DNA from: an uncultured Lachnospiraceae bacterium
GTDB taxonomy: Bacteria > Bacillota > Clostridia > Lachnospirales > Lachnospiraceae
NCBI GenBank assembly: GCA_947628705.1
Contig: CANRAZ010000004.1
Location: 1 to 64,000 of the forward strand
Length of the DNA stretch: 64,000 nucleotides
Direction: 5' to 3'
The notes under the pieces were generated by a model. That model saw nothing but the letters and a program-made list of their open reading frames with translations. It did no database searches and was not told where the DNA came from. Positions within the stretch are counted from its first letter, which is position 1. Every line of letters begins with the position of its first letter. Positions 15,639 through 23,812 of this stretch are shown piece by piece. The position numbers were made by a program, and so were the translations under genes.

Positions 15639-16893
15639 ATTAACTGTCAGATTAAAATCAGAATGTGCAAAAATAAAGCTTTTGCCGTGCGTGCTTGCAC
15701 TGGCGGTACTGTGCGCTGCATGCAGCTCTCCGTTTGCAAAAAAATATGAGAGCGCATCGGAGCTTTTTACGGAGTTTAATAAGCTCAAAGAAGGAAGCTT
15801 TGTCCTCGATTCCGATTTCAAAATAGAAAAGGGAGAAAATCAGGCTTCAACCGGTCTTGCAATATCAGGCGTCACTGACGGCAATGCCGCCGTATTCGAC
15901 TATAATACGGTTCTCACGTTCGCAGACGACAGCCATTACGTTAATGAACCGATAGTCTACATAGAAGACGTTCAAAGCATTCGTTCAAAGCTGATGTTTG
16001 CGCTGCTCGACGCCTGCGGAAGCCGGTGGGACAGAGATGATAATGAATATTTGTGCGGAACTGACGATAATTCGGTAACCGCATCTTTATTTTCATATCT
16101 TGCTGACTGCGCCGAAGAAGCAGACTCGGCGGAGCTCCATGATTATATTGAAGCGGTGTCTCAGGCGATCAGTCAGGACGAGACGGAGTCGGTTTTAAAT
16201 ACCAGTATATCCTTTGACGGCAAGGCGTTTTCCGAAAAAATAAGCGGAAGCTTTGTGACATATGAGACCCGAGTGGATTTTACGCTGGAATATAAATTTG
16301 AACAGGGAGAGGCGGATTACAGCTCAGACAGCGACTATGCGGCGCTTGGTACTGCTCTTGCGGAAAGCTTTGAAGATGTATATAAGGCCTATGGAGCGGA
16401 TGCCGGCATATACGAAAGGGAAGAACAGGAGATTACCTCTCATGTTGTTGACGGAAGCTCTCTTATAGTGCAGGGATTTGACGATATATATTATAAAATC
16501 AGATGGGACGGCTATAAGCTGAATTATTCAGAGGGAGATTTAGACTATGGAAGATGGGTGCTTGCCCTGACCGAAGATAAGGATACCACGGTAAACCTCC
16601 AGATGTTCCTTGACGATGATGAAAGTCTGATTCAGTGGTATTACAGCACTTACGGAGACGAGATGGAAATAACGCATGAAGCAGAAAAAATTGATGCGGC
16701 AATCGGAACGGTTACGCATGCGGTTGTAACAATGACAGAAAATGGCAGGGATTATGTAAACGATATGTATCTGTATCAGGTTTCAGACGAATTTCTTATT
16801 CAGGTAACGGTAAATAATCCGACCGGTAAGTATACCGACCTTGAAATGCTTGATATGGCTCTGACAGAATGTACGGCGTACGGAGGGGAGTAG
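15613..16893 (+). CDS. Putative lipoprotein
   Basis: A protein of about 426 residues whose start overlaps the membrane-protein gene upstream. The hydrophobic stretch LLPCVLALAVLCAACSS ends in a lipobox (LCAAC), so the mature protein should be attached to the outer face of the membrane through its cysteine. The mature part is acidic, with long beta-rich segments such as GTVTHAVVTMTENGRDYVND, and no catalytic motif. The start is uncertain: TTG 15613 or GTG 15628, both lacking an ideal ribosome binding site, so coupling to the upstream gene is likely. Function unknown. Confidence 0.8.
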   Translation: MKNWKVKNKLTVRLKSECAKIKLLPCVLALAVLCAACSSPFAKKYESASELFTEFNKLKEGSFVLDSDFKIEKGENQASTGLAISGVTDGNAAVFDYNTVLTFADDSHYVNEPIVYIEDVQSIRSKLMFALLDACGSRWDRDDNEYLCGTDDNSVTASLFSYLADCAEEADSAELHDYIEAVSQAISQDETESVLNTSISFDGKAFSEKISGSFVTYETRVDFTLEYKFEQGEADYSSDSDYAALGTALAESFEDVYKAYGADAGIYEREEQEITSHVVDGSSLIVQGFDDIYYKIRWDGYKLNYSEGDLDYGRWVLALTEDKDTTVNLQMFLDDDESLIQWYYSTYGDEMEITHEAEKIDAAIGTVTHAVVTMTENGRDYVNDMYLYQVSDEFLIQVTVNNPTGKYTDLEMLDMALTECTAYGGE

Positions 16894-16895
16894 GT

Positions 16896-18512
16896 ATGAC
16901 ACAGAAAAAAAAGAGCGAAACGGGAAAAGAAAATAATCGGAAAAATAATTTTTCTTCAAATGATGAAATTAATAAAGCGCCTGTAAAAGCCGTAATCAAG
17001 CCTGAAAAAGCGGCGGAGGCGGAAATTTCATCGGAGGGTGAAAAGCTGTCTGATGACGGGAGAAAAAGCCTTACCCCGTCGGAAGACGTGACGGCCTCAT
17101 CGCCTCAGACTCCGAAGCGGCAGCGGCGCGAGCCTGAGTGGAAGCTCAGAATAAATCAGGAGGATAAAGAGGAGAAGGACAGCAGGCTTAAGAGCGGAAT
17201 TTCCAGATATTTTGATATAGCCGCCGTGAGCTTCCTTGTAGTTGCCGCATGTCTGCTTTTCTATTTTGTCCTTTTCCGTTTTGACGTTATAAAAAAGGGG
17301 ATAGGGGTAATCCTTTCAGTCACTTCCCCGATAATCGTCGGATTCATTTTTGCTTATCTTCTGAATCCTGTCGTTATGCTCCTTGAGGCTAAGTTTTTGA
17401 AAATTTACAGAAAGCATCAGGACGCAATGGCAAAGGCAGGAAAAAAGAAAAAGCCTCATAAGCATAGGGCGGAAAGCGATGACAATCCGATCTGCACTAA
17501 CCAGAACCCGGTGCTGGTAAACGGAAGAGGCGGCGCCAGACGTCTTGCGATAACCGTTACGGTGCTTGTTACGGTTACGCTGTCGGGGCTACTGATAATG
17601 GTAGTCGTTCCTGCGTTTGTACGAAGCATTTCTGCGCTTGCTGAAAACCTGCCGCAGTATTACACTGCGATCAGCGAAAAAATAATAGATTTTGTGGAGA
17701 AGCATGAAAAGATATCAAAGCAGCTTCCGGATATAAACGAAATACTGAATAAGATAAACGTTTTTGATATTGTAAGCAACTACCTGAATTCCGTGCTTTC
17801 AACGGCATATAACTGGGTTATCATTGCTTTTAAATTTGTATACAATGTAGTAATAGGTCTTATTATCGCGATATATCTTCTTGGAGGCAAGGAAAGATAT
17901 ATCGGTCAGGCTAAAAAGGTGTGCTTTGCAGTTATGAAGCCTGTACGTGCGAAGAGATTCATTCAAAATATGCACAAGACAAACGGGATCTTCAAGAGCG
18001 CGATCCTTGGGAAGATTCTGGATTCAATTATTATCGGCTGCATATGTTTTATCGGCATGTCCGTTATTGGAATGTTGGGATTCAGCGTTATTGAAGACAA
18101 CAAGGTTCTCATAAGCGTCGTTGTCGGAGTTACCAATGTGATCCCGTTCTTCGGCCCTTACATCGGCGGAATCCCAAGCGTGTTCCTGCTTTTGTGTCTG
18201 AATCCGCTTCAGGGACTTATTTTTGCCGTATTCATTATTGTTCTTCAGCAGTTTGACTGCAACTTCCTCGACCCTAGGGTAGTGGGAAGGAGCGTCGGAC
18301 TTTCTCCTTTTTATGTTATCGTGTCCTGTCTTATCTGCGGAGGCCTTCTCGGAATTCCGGGAATGCTGATTGCGACTCCGTTCGGCGCCGTTGTTTACGG
18401 TATTTCTAAGGCGTGGATTGAAAGCAAGCTTGAGAGCAAATCGCTGCCTATAGATACCTTTGAATATGCTGACAAGCCTGGGGCTGTAATACTTAAAAAA
18501 TCAGAGGAATAA
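16896..18512 (+). CDS. AI-2E family transporter (YdiK/PerM-like)
   Basis: A 538-residue membrane protein of the AI-2E (PF01594) family, a group of exporters and Na+/H+ antiporters of diverse substrate. Residues 1-105 are highly charged and probably disordered in the cytoplasm. Membrane segments follow, with typical family stretches: SPIIVGFIFAYLLNPVV, VIGLIIAIYLLGGKERY, GVTNVIPFFGPYIGGIP and GLLGIPGMLIATPFG. A basic loop (KAGKKKKPHKHRAE) lies between early segments. ATG 16896 follows GGAGGGGAG, 3 bases after the lipoprotein stop, so the two are probably cotranscribed. The long charged N-terminus is unusual for the family. Transported substrate unknown. Confidence 0.88.
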   Translation: MTQKKKSETGKENNRKNNFSSNDEINKAPVKAVIKPEKAAEAEISSEGEKLSDDGRKSLTPSEDVTASSPQTPKRQRREPEWKLRINQEDKEEKDSRLKSGISRYFDIAAVSFLVVAACLLFYFVLFRFDVIKKGIGVILSVTSPIIVGFIFAYLLNPVVMLLEAKFLKIYRKHQDAMAKAGKKKKPHKHRAESDDNPICTNQNPVLVNGRGGARRLAITVTVLVTVTLSGLLIMVVVPAFVRSISALAENLPQYYTAISEKIIDFVEKHEKISKQLPDINEILNKINVFDIVSNYLNSVLSTAYNWVIIAFKFVYNVVIGLIIAIYLLGGKERYIGQAKKVCFAVMKPVRAKRFIQNMHKTNGIFKSAILGKILDSIIIGCICFIGMSVIGMLGFSVIEDNKVLISVVVGVTNVIPFFGPYIGGIPSVFLLLCLNPLQGLIFAVFIIVLQQFDCNFLDPRVVGRSVGLSPFYVIVSCLICGGLLGIPGMLIATPFGAVVYGISKAWIESKLESKSLPIDTFEYADKPGAVILKKSEE

Positions 18513-18561
18513 TCGGGACAAACCTGAATATATATTGTACCAAGGATTGGAGGTACGGTAT

Positions 18562-19620
18562 ATGATTAACAGGAAGGTTTTGTATTTTTATGAATATGCA
18601 AGCGAAATCAGAGGCAAATGTCTCGGACATGCAAGAATCATGGTGTGCGGGACTTTGCTGAAGCTTACGCTTGCTTTTTCTTTGCCCGAATGGGAAAAGA
18701 AGCCCTGTAAGCTTTATTTTATTGCCGAAAGCGGACAAGGCCATGTCTCTGCAATTGAATTGGGAGAGATAATGCCATGCGGTATTATGACCGTTTATAA
18801 CCTTGATTTGGAAGAAAACAGGCTTAACGGAATGAAAATCGGGGAAATAATTCATGTCTGCCTTTTCGTTAAGGAGAGCGAAAACAGGTATATAAAAGCG
18901 GTAATGGGAGTGTTCGATGTCACAGGAAAGAGCCTGAACGCTATTCTGGGAGAAGGGTCAGGCAATGCGAATCGGCAGCCTGCAGGCTGCGGAAAAACGG
19001 CGGAAACGGCTGATTATGGGAAATCTTTGGAAACAGACGGCTGTGAAAAAACTGTCGGAAGCGCCGGCGGCGAAAAGCCGTCGGAAACGGAGAAAAGCAA
19101 AAAAACCGAGGATATTTTAAATTACGGGCGTACCAGTTATGAAGAAGAAACGGTTATAAAAGACGGTAAAGCGGGAAGGCAGGGTGAAAACGCCGGATTC
19201 AACGAAAGAGAAAACGAAAATTACCGCAGGGATTTTGGCAGAGAAAGACAGGCTGCATCTGTAAAAAACCACGTGGAAAGGCTTATGGCAACCAGACCTG
19301 AGTACAGACCCTTTAATTCAGGCAGGATTTCATGCTCCGTGAGGATAGGGATAGGCGATGTGCTTAAGCTGTCGGAGGTGGAGCCGGGATTAAAGGATAA
19401 CAGTTTCCTTTTGCACGGATTTTACCGATACAAGCATATACTGCTCGCAGGGGCAATGTTCAGAGGACAGATAAGCTATTACGTTCTGGTACCTGGAGTA
19501 AAGGTGGAAAGAGAACAAAAGGTAGCGGATATGTACGGATTCCATAACTTCATAACATTGGACGGTCAGGCTCCCCGAAACGGTAATTTCGGATATTATT
19601 CGTGGCAGCTTTCATCATAA
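18562..19620 (+). CDS. DUF6128-like protein of unknown function
   Basis: A 352-residue soluble protein in three parts. Residues 1-130 form a beta-rich domain (KVLYFYEYASEIRGKCLGHA, then IAESGQGHVSAIELGEI). A hydrophilic linker of about 120 residues is rich in Lys, Glu, Gly and repeated KTxET/KSLET-like units. The C-terminal domain (DNSFLLHGFYRYKHILLAG, YYVLVPGVKVEREQKVADMY, FGFHNF-like end) resembles DUF6128 proteins of Clostridia. ATG 18562 follows GGAGG. Its stop overlaps the stop of the convergent tadA by 6 bases. I cannot assign a function. Confidence 0.75.
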   Translation: MINRKVLYFYEYASEIRGKCLGHARIMVCGTLLKLTLAFSLPEWEKKPCKLYFIAESGQGHVSAIELGEIMPCGIMTVYNLDLEENRLNGMKIGEIIHVCLFVKESENRYIKAVMGVFDVTGKSLNAILGEGSGNANRQPAGCGKTAETADYGKSLETDGCEKTVGSAGGEKPSETEKSKKTEDILNYGRTSYEEETVIKDGKAGRQGENAGFNERENENYRRDFGRERQAASVKNHVERLMATRPEYRPFNSGRISCSVRIGIGDVLKLSEVEPGLKDNSFLLHGFYRYKHILLAGAMFRGQISYYVLVPGVKVEREQKVADMYGFHNFITLDGQAPRNGNFGYYSWQLSS

Positions 19621-20094
19621 ATCCCGTTTTCTGCTTTCCCTTAACTCTTTGAAAAAGCTGCTGAGAAGCTCGCTGCATTCCTCCTGAAGCACTCCGCAGC
19701 ATATTTCGACCTGATGGTTAAAGACAGGGACATTTAACAGGTTGAGTAAAGAGCCTGCGCATCCGGCCTTGGGATTCATCGCCCCGATATAAACCTTGTC
19801 TATGCGCGACTGGACAAGCGCGCCGGCACACATTTGGCAAGGCTCCAGCGTAACGTACATGCTGCAGCCTTCAAGACGCCAGTCGCCCAGTTTTTTACTG
19901 GCTTTTTTTATTGCGATAAGCTCGGCATGGGCAAGAGTAGAGCAGTCGGTTCTCCTCCTGTTGTAGCCTGACGAGATAACCTTGCCGTCCTTTACGATGA
20001 CGCAGCCTATCGGCACTTCATTAAGCGCATAGGCTTTTTTTGCCTGTGCAAGAGCCTTGAGCATAAATTTTTTGTCCATAGCATTTATGTCCAT
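19615..20094 (-). CDS. tadA: tRNA-specific adenosine-34 deaminase
   Basis: A 159-residue enzyme that converts A34 to inosine in tRNA-Arg(ACG), which is essential for decoding. It has HAELIAI with the zinc-binding His and proton-shuttling Glu, and EPCQMCAGAL with the two zinc cysteines. Flanking segments EVPIGCVIVKDGKVI, MNPKAGCAGSL and a C-terminal helix fit TadA. ATG 20094 is chosen because GAGG lies 11 bases upstream; TTG 20103 is too close to it. The extreme 3' end overlaps the convergent DUF6128-like gene by 6 bases, so no terminator fits between them. Confidence 0.95.
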   Translation of the reverse strand: MDINAMDKKFMLKALAQAKKAYALNEVPIGCVIVKDGKVISSGYNRRRTDCSTLAHAELIAIKKASKKLGDWRLEGCSMYVTLEPCQMCAGALVQSRIDKVYIGAMNPKAGCAGSLLNLLNVPVFNHQVEICCGVLQEECSELLSSFFKELRESRKRDL

Positions 20095-20135
20095 AAATGT
20101 CAATACCTCATTTGGAAAAATCGCAAATTTAATAA

Positions 20136-20144
20136 ATTATACCA
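20136..20144 (-). promoter_or_regulatory. Extended -10 promoter of tadA
   Basis: On the minus strand TGGTATAAT (20144-20136) forms an extended -10 element about 40 bases upstream of the tadA start. No good -35 hexamer is seen, as is usual for this class. Confidence 0.55.
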
Positions 20145-20204
20145 TGCTAACTCAATTTTGCATAGTTTTATTACATTATTTCCGCAAAAATTGATAATTT
20201 TATA

Positions 20205-20233
20205 TTGAATTATTGTCGGAATGATAGTAAAAT
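20205..20233 (+). promoter_or_regulatory. Promoter of the HTH-PAS-GGDEF-EAL gene
   Basis: TTGAAT (20205-20210), a 17-base spacer and TAAAAT (20228-20233), about 80 bases before the start at 20312. Confidence 0.5.
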
Positions 20234-20311
20234 TCAATGTGAACGACAGAATGTGCCGTTTTAGGAACCGTATGGCAGAAACATTCTATTGAGAGAGTTG
20301 GAGGAAGCTAT

Positions 20312-23050
20312 ATGTTAAGCCTTTCAGATGAAGACAAGAAAAATATGCTTGCCGTGTTTTCAAAAAACATGACTCTGTACAGAAAAGCCATGAAAATTTC
20401 ACAGGAAGAATTCGGAAGCCTTGTGGGAATAACGAGGCAGACCGTAAGCTCGATCGAGAGGGGAGCCTACACCCTTACATGGTCCATCTTCCTGTCGAGC
20501 CTCTTGATCTGCTCAGGGAACACACGGGCAAGACAAATGATAATAAATACCTTCGCAGGGGACGATGTTCTTACGGCATATCTTGAAGAGATGATGCGTG
20601 TCCCTGCTAAAAATGCCGACTACAGCTTTACGGGAACCGCAAGACAGTTGGAATTTGCTTCCTGCGTAATAGTAGACACCGTCGGATTTCCAATGGTGGA
20701 ATTTGACGATAAAATGAAAGAGGTTTTTGGAATTGAGGATGATGAATCGGTCCCTTTCCTTTCTATCGTCTGGGATGAGGACAGGTCTGTAGTAAGGGAG
20801 ATACTTACGGAAAAAATCCGCAAGCAGCTGTTTGTCTGCGCCGAGTTCCGTTTGAAGAATGAAGATGACACTCCGATACCTGTAAGCTGCGTAATCAGAC
20901 GTCAGAAAAAGCTGATGAAAGACGGACGCTTTGATGTGGTCATCACAAGCCATACCGGGGACGTCTTAAAAAAGCATTCAATTTCAGGCATGATGGACAT
21001 AATCCCGGCCGGCGTTGTGGTTTACGAGGTAAAGAAAATCGGTGAAGACGTTGTGACGGACATGTACTATTCCAATCAGGCGTTTTATGACATTATCGGA
21101 CACACAAAGGAGCAGTTCGCTTCAATACATAATAACAATTTTCAAAACCTTGTGGGCTCTGACGACGCAAAGAGAGCGAATAAAATATTTGTAAACAGAA
21201 GAGAAAACCAGATTCTGCTTACGGAGATAAGAATAAACACCTTTGAAGGAAGCGCACAGTGGGTACACTGCAATTCAAAGCTCCTGCTTCGCGGTAAAGA
21301 CGGTACGGACGTCGTTGTGATAGTCCTTACAAACATAACTAACAGGGTGAATTCCGAAATCAATATGAAATATCAGCTTGACCGCTACCGTCAGATAGAA
21401 GAGGTTTCGGACGATATTCAGTTCAATTATGAGCTTGGCGAGGACAGATTTACGATTCCGGTCAAATTCGGAAAGTTTATGAGCTCGGACAATGTAATAA
21501 AGAATTTCATATCCGAGAATAAATCTAAGGATTACGTGCATCCGGAGGATTACGACATATACAGAAAGCAGGCAAGCGAAGCGCTTGCGATCGGCGGAAA
21601 AAGCACTGCGGAGTACAGGATAAAGATTCAGGGGAAGGATTATAACTGGTGCAGAGTCATACTTAACTGCGTTGTGGACGAGCAGGGAACGATAAGCTAT
21701 GTTTACGGAAGAATACTGGTTATCGATGAGGAAAAACGAATCCAGAAGGAGCATAAGGACGACAGAATGCTTATCAACAGGCTGTCTTCCACAGACAGGC
21801 TCACCGGACTTTATAACCGTACCGCTTTCAGGGCAAGAGTTGAAGAAATACTGAAAAAGGACAGCATGAAGTCTGTACATGCTCTTGCATATATGGATAT
21901 TAACAATTTTTCCTTTATAAACGAAAAGTATGGCTATCCTGCCGGAGACAGGCTTTTGAGAGATTTTTCTCAGATGTTTCTTCGCAAGGGGAAGAAGTGC
22001 TTCGGCTGCCGCCCGCATTCGGATTTCTTCATTGTGTACATAAATGAAGACGATAAGCGTCAGGTGCTTGGCAAGATAAACAATTGGGCAAAGCTGTTTT
22101 CCGAGCATCAGACAAAGACCTATCCCGGCATAGACATAAGGATCAGCGCGGGCGTTTATTTCATTCAGAAGAACGACGTGGATATTTCGCAGGCGATAGA
22201 CTATGCCAATATGGCAAGAAAGCAGATAAAAAAGAACAGACTTAAAAACATATGTATTTTTACCGATGCCCTTAAAGAGAGACGTGCATATGAGCAATCC
22301 ATAGTAGGAGAGGTTTCAGACGCAATAAAGGCCGGTAAAATCGAAGTTTTTCTTCAGCCTAAGTTTTCAATTGAGTCGAGAGAGGTTATCGGGGCGGAGG
22401 CCCTTGCAAGGTGGAGAAATGAAGACGGAACCTACAAGAATGCCGCCGATTTCATTCCGATTCTTGAAGATTCAGGCAAAATAACCGACTTGGACTTCTG
22501 CGTTTACACAAAAGTCCTCCAGATTTTGAGAAACTGGAAGAAGATGGGTAAAAAAGAGATTCCTCTTTCGGTAAACTTTTCAGACAGGCACAATTCCTAC
22601 TTGGGCTTTGATGAGAAGATCTACAGGCTGGCAGAACAGTACGGAGTAGACAGCAGAAATATTGAGATCGAGGTTAAGGAAAAAATCCTTATATCCAATG
22701 TCGACGGAATATGCGATAAGGTAGAAAATCTGAAAAAGAAGGGCTTTGCGGTTGCTTTGGATTCTTTTGGGAACGGCGGTTCTTCGCTTGGTTTTCTGCT
22801 TGATGCTCCGGTTGATACCGTTAAAGTGGACAAGAACATTTGGAGAAACATCTCCATTTCCGAAAAGGAAAAGAACTTTGTTAAGGCGCTTGCCGACATG
22901 ATTTCAGCCGTGCATAAGGATGTTATCTTTGAAGGCGTCGAAACAGAGGAGCAGGCTCAGCTTATTTTGGACGGAGGCTTTACAAAGGCGCAGGGCTACC
23001 TGTTTGCTAAACCTATGAAGCTTGAAGAATTCGAGGAGAGATATCTTTAA
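20312..23050 (+). CDS. HTH-PAS-GGDEF-EAL regulator with altered catalytic motifs
   Basis: A 912-residue multidomain protein. Residues 15-70 are an Xre-type helix-turn-helix (KISQEEFGSLVGITRQTVSSIERGA). PAS-like domains follow (about 110-470; e.g. GMMDIIPAGVVVYEV, YSNQAFYDIIG). A GGDEF domain starts at TDRLTGLYNR (about residue 494), but the active-site GGDEF is replaced by PHSDF (near 565), so cyclase activity is not expected. The EAL domain has an intact EALARW, SVNFS, VKVDK, EGVET and QGY. However, the usual E-I-T-E reads EVKE (near 787) and DDFGTG reads DSFGNG (near 816), which removes a metal ligand. It is probably a cyclic-di-GMP-sensing or redox/ligand-responsive DNA-binding regulator rather than an enzyme. 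ATG 20312 follows GGAGG. Confidence 0.9.
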   Translation: MLSLSDEDKKNMLAVFSKNMTLYRKAMKISQEEFGSLVGITRQTVSSIERGAYTLTWSIFLSSLLICSGNTRARQMIINTFAGDDVLTAYLEEMMRVPAKNADYSFTGTARQLEFASCVIVDTVGFPMVEFDDKMKEVFGIEDDESVPFLSIVWDEDRSVVREILTEKIRKQLFVCAEFRLKNEDDTPIPVSCVIRRQKKLMKDGRFDVVITSHTGDVLKKHSISGMMDIIPAGVVVYEVKKIGEDVVTDMYYSNQAFYDIIGHTKEQFASIHNNNFQNLVGSDDAKRANKIFVNRRENQILLTEIRINTFEGSAQWVHCNSKLLLRGKDGTDVVVIVLTNITNRVNSEINMKYQLDRYRQIEEVSDDIQFNYELGEDRFTIPVKFGKFMSSDNVIKNFISENKSKDYVHPEDYDIYRKQASEALAIGGKSTAEYRIKIQGKDYNWCRVILNCVVDEQGTISYVYGRILVIDEEKRIQKEHKDDRMLINRLSSTDRLTGLYNRTAFRARVEEILKKDSMKSVHALAYMDINNFSFINEKYGYPAGDRLLRDFSQMFLRKGKKCFGCRPHSDFFIVYINEDDKRQVLGKINNWAKLFSEHQTKTYPGIDIRISAGVYFIQKNDVDISQAIDYANMARKQIKKNRLKNICIFTDALKERRAYEQSIVGEVSDAIKAGKIEVFLQPKFSIESREVIGAEALARWRNEDGTYKNAADFIPILEDSGKITDLDFCVYTKVLQILRNWKKMGKKEIPLSVNFSDRHNSYLGFDEKIYRLAEQYGVDSRNIEIEVKEKILISNVDGICDKVENLKKKGFAVALDSFGNGGSSLGFLLDAPVDTVKVDKNIWRNISISEKEKNFVKALADMISAVHKDVIFEGVETEEQAQLILDGGFTKAQGYLFAKPMKLEEFEERYL

Positions 23051-23063
23051 ACAAGAGGCGTTT

Positions 23064-23672
23064 TTATTTTACCTCAATTTCTTTGTCGGTGTCCAGAATG
23101 TAACTTTGAAAGCCGTTTATTACAAGGGTTTCCTTATACATGGAAACCCTTTTTTTTCTGCCGTAGTTTAAATGAACGTGACCGTGTATGAAATATTTCG
23201 GAGAAAAGGTCTCCAAAAGGGGGAGAAAGGATTCGAAGCCTCTGTGAGGAATGTCCTCCCCGTCTGAAATGTTCCTTGCAGGCGAGTGCGTCAGAAGGAT
23301 ATCGAAGCCCTTGTAACGCTTCAGGGGCCTTTTAAGCTTTTTTATTCTTTTTTCCATTTCCTTTTCGGAGTACTGGTTGTCACCGAGCTTATATCTCATT
23401 GAACCTCCCAGACCGAGTATTCTCAGCCCCTCATACTCCACAAGCTTTCCGTCAATACAGAAGCAGCCCTCGGGAGGCGTTTCGCTGTAGCAGTCGTCGT
23501 GGTTGCCGTGTACGTACAGCAGAGGCGCTTTTGCAAAAGTGACGACAAATGACAGATATGCAGGAGGCAGATCTCCGCACGACAGTATAAGGTCGATGCC
23601 ATCCAGAACACCCTCTTGATAATAGTCCCAATATTTCTTATCGGGGGTGTCTGACAGTATTAATATCTTCAT
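23064..23672 (-). CDS. Calcineurin-like metallophosphoesterase
   Basis: A 202-residue phosphoesterase. Motifs in order are ILSDT (the first Asp; the usual D-x-H His is replaced, reading D-T-P), SCGDLPP, VHGNHDD, LLTHSP and GHVHL. The D, GD, GNHD, H and GHxH ligands for a dinuclear metal centre are otherwise present. It would hydrolyse phosphoesters of an unknown substrate. It is convergent with the regulator gene, 13 bases apart, and has only a weak ribosome binding site before ATG 23672. Substitution of the first histidine is seen in some subfamilies and need not abolish activity. Confidence 0.88.
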   Translation of the reverse strand: MKILILSDTPDKKYWDYYQEGVLDGIDLILSCGDLPPAYLSFVVTFAKAPLLYVHGNHDDCYSETPPEGCFCIDGKLVEYEGLRILGLGGSMRYKLGDNQYSEKEMEKRIKKLKRPLKRYKGFDILLTHSPARNISDGEDIPHRGFESFLPLLETFSPKYFIHGHVHLNYGRKKRVSMYKETLVINGFQSYILDTDKEIEVK

Positions 23673-23812
23673 GTAAGTAAACCCGCTTTTATTCCTTCTT
23701 TTGGATTATCCGCACTGATGCGCCGGATCATCTGCCGTAAACCGAAACGGTTCTGTTCTGATCAGATTATCCGCATGCTTCCAGCACAGTATACAGCATT
23801 TCGTCTTTTATT

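Noticed and set aside
21275..22297. 340-codon minus-strand frame opposite the GGDEF-EAL gene
   Set aside because: Antisense shadow; composition reflects the sense gene.
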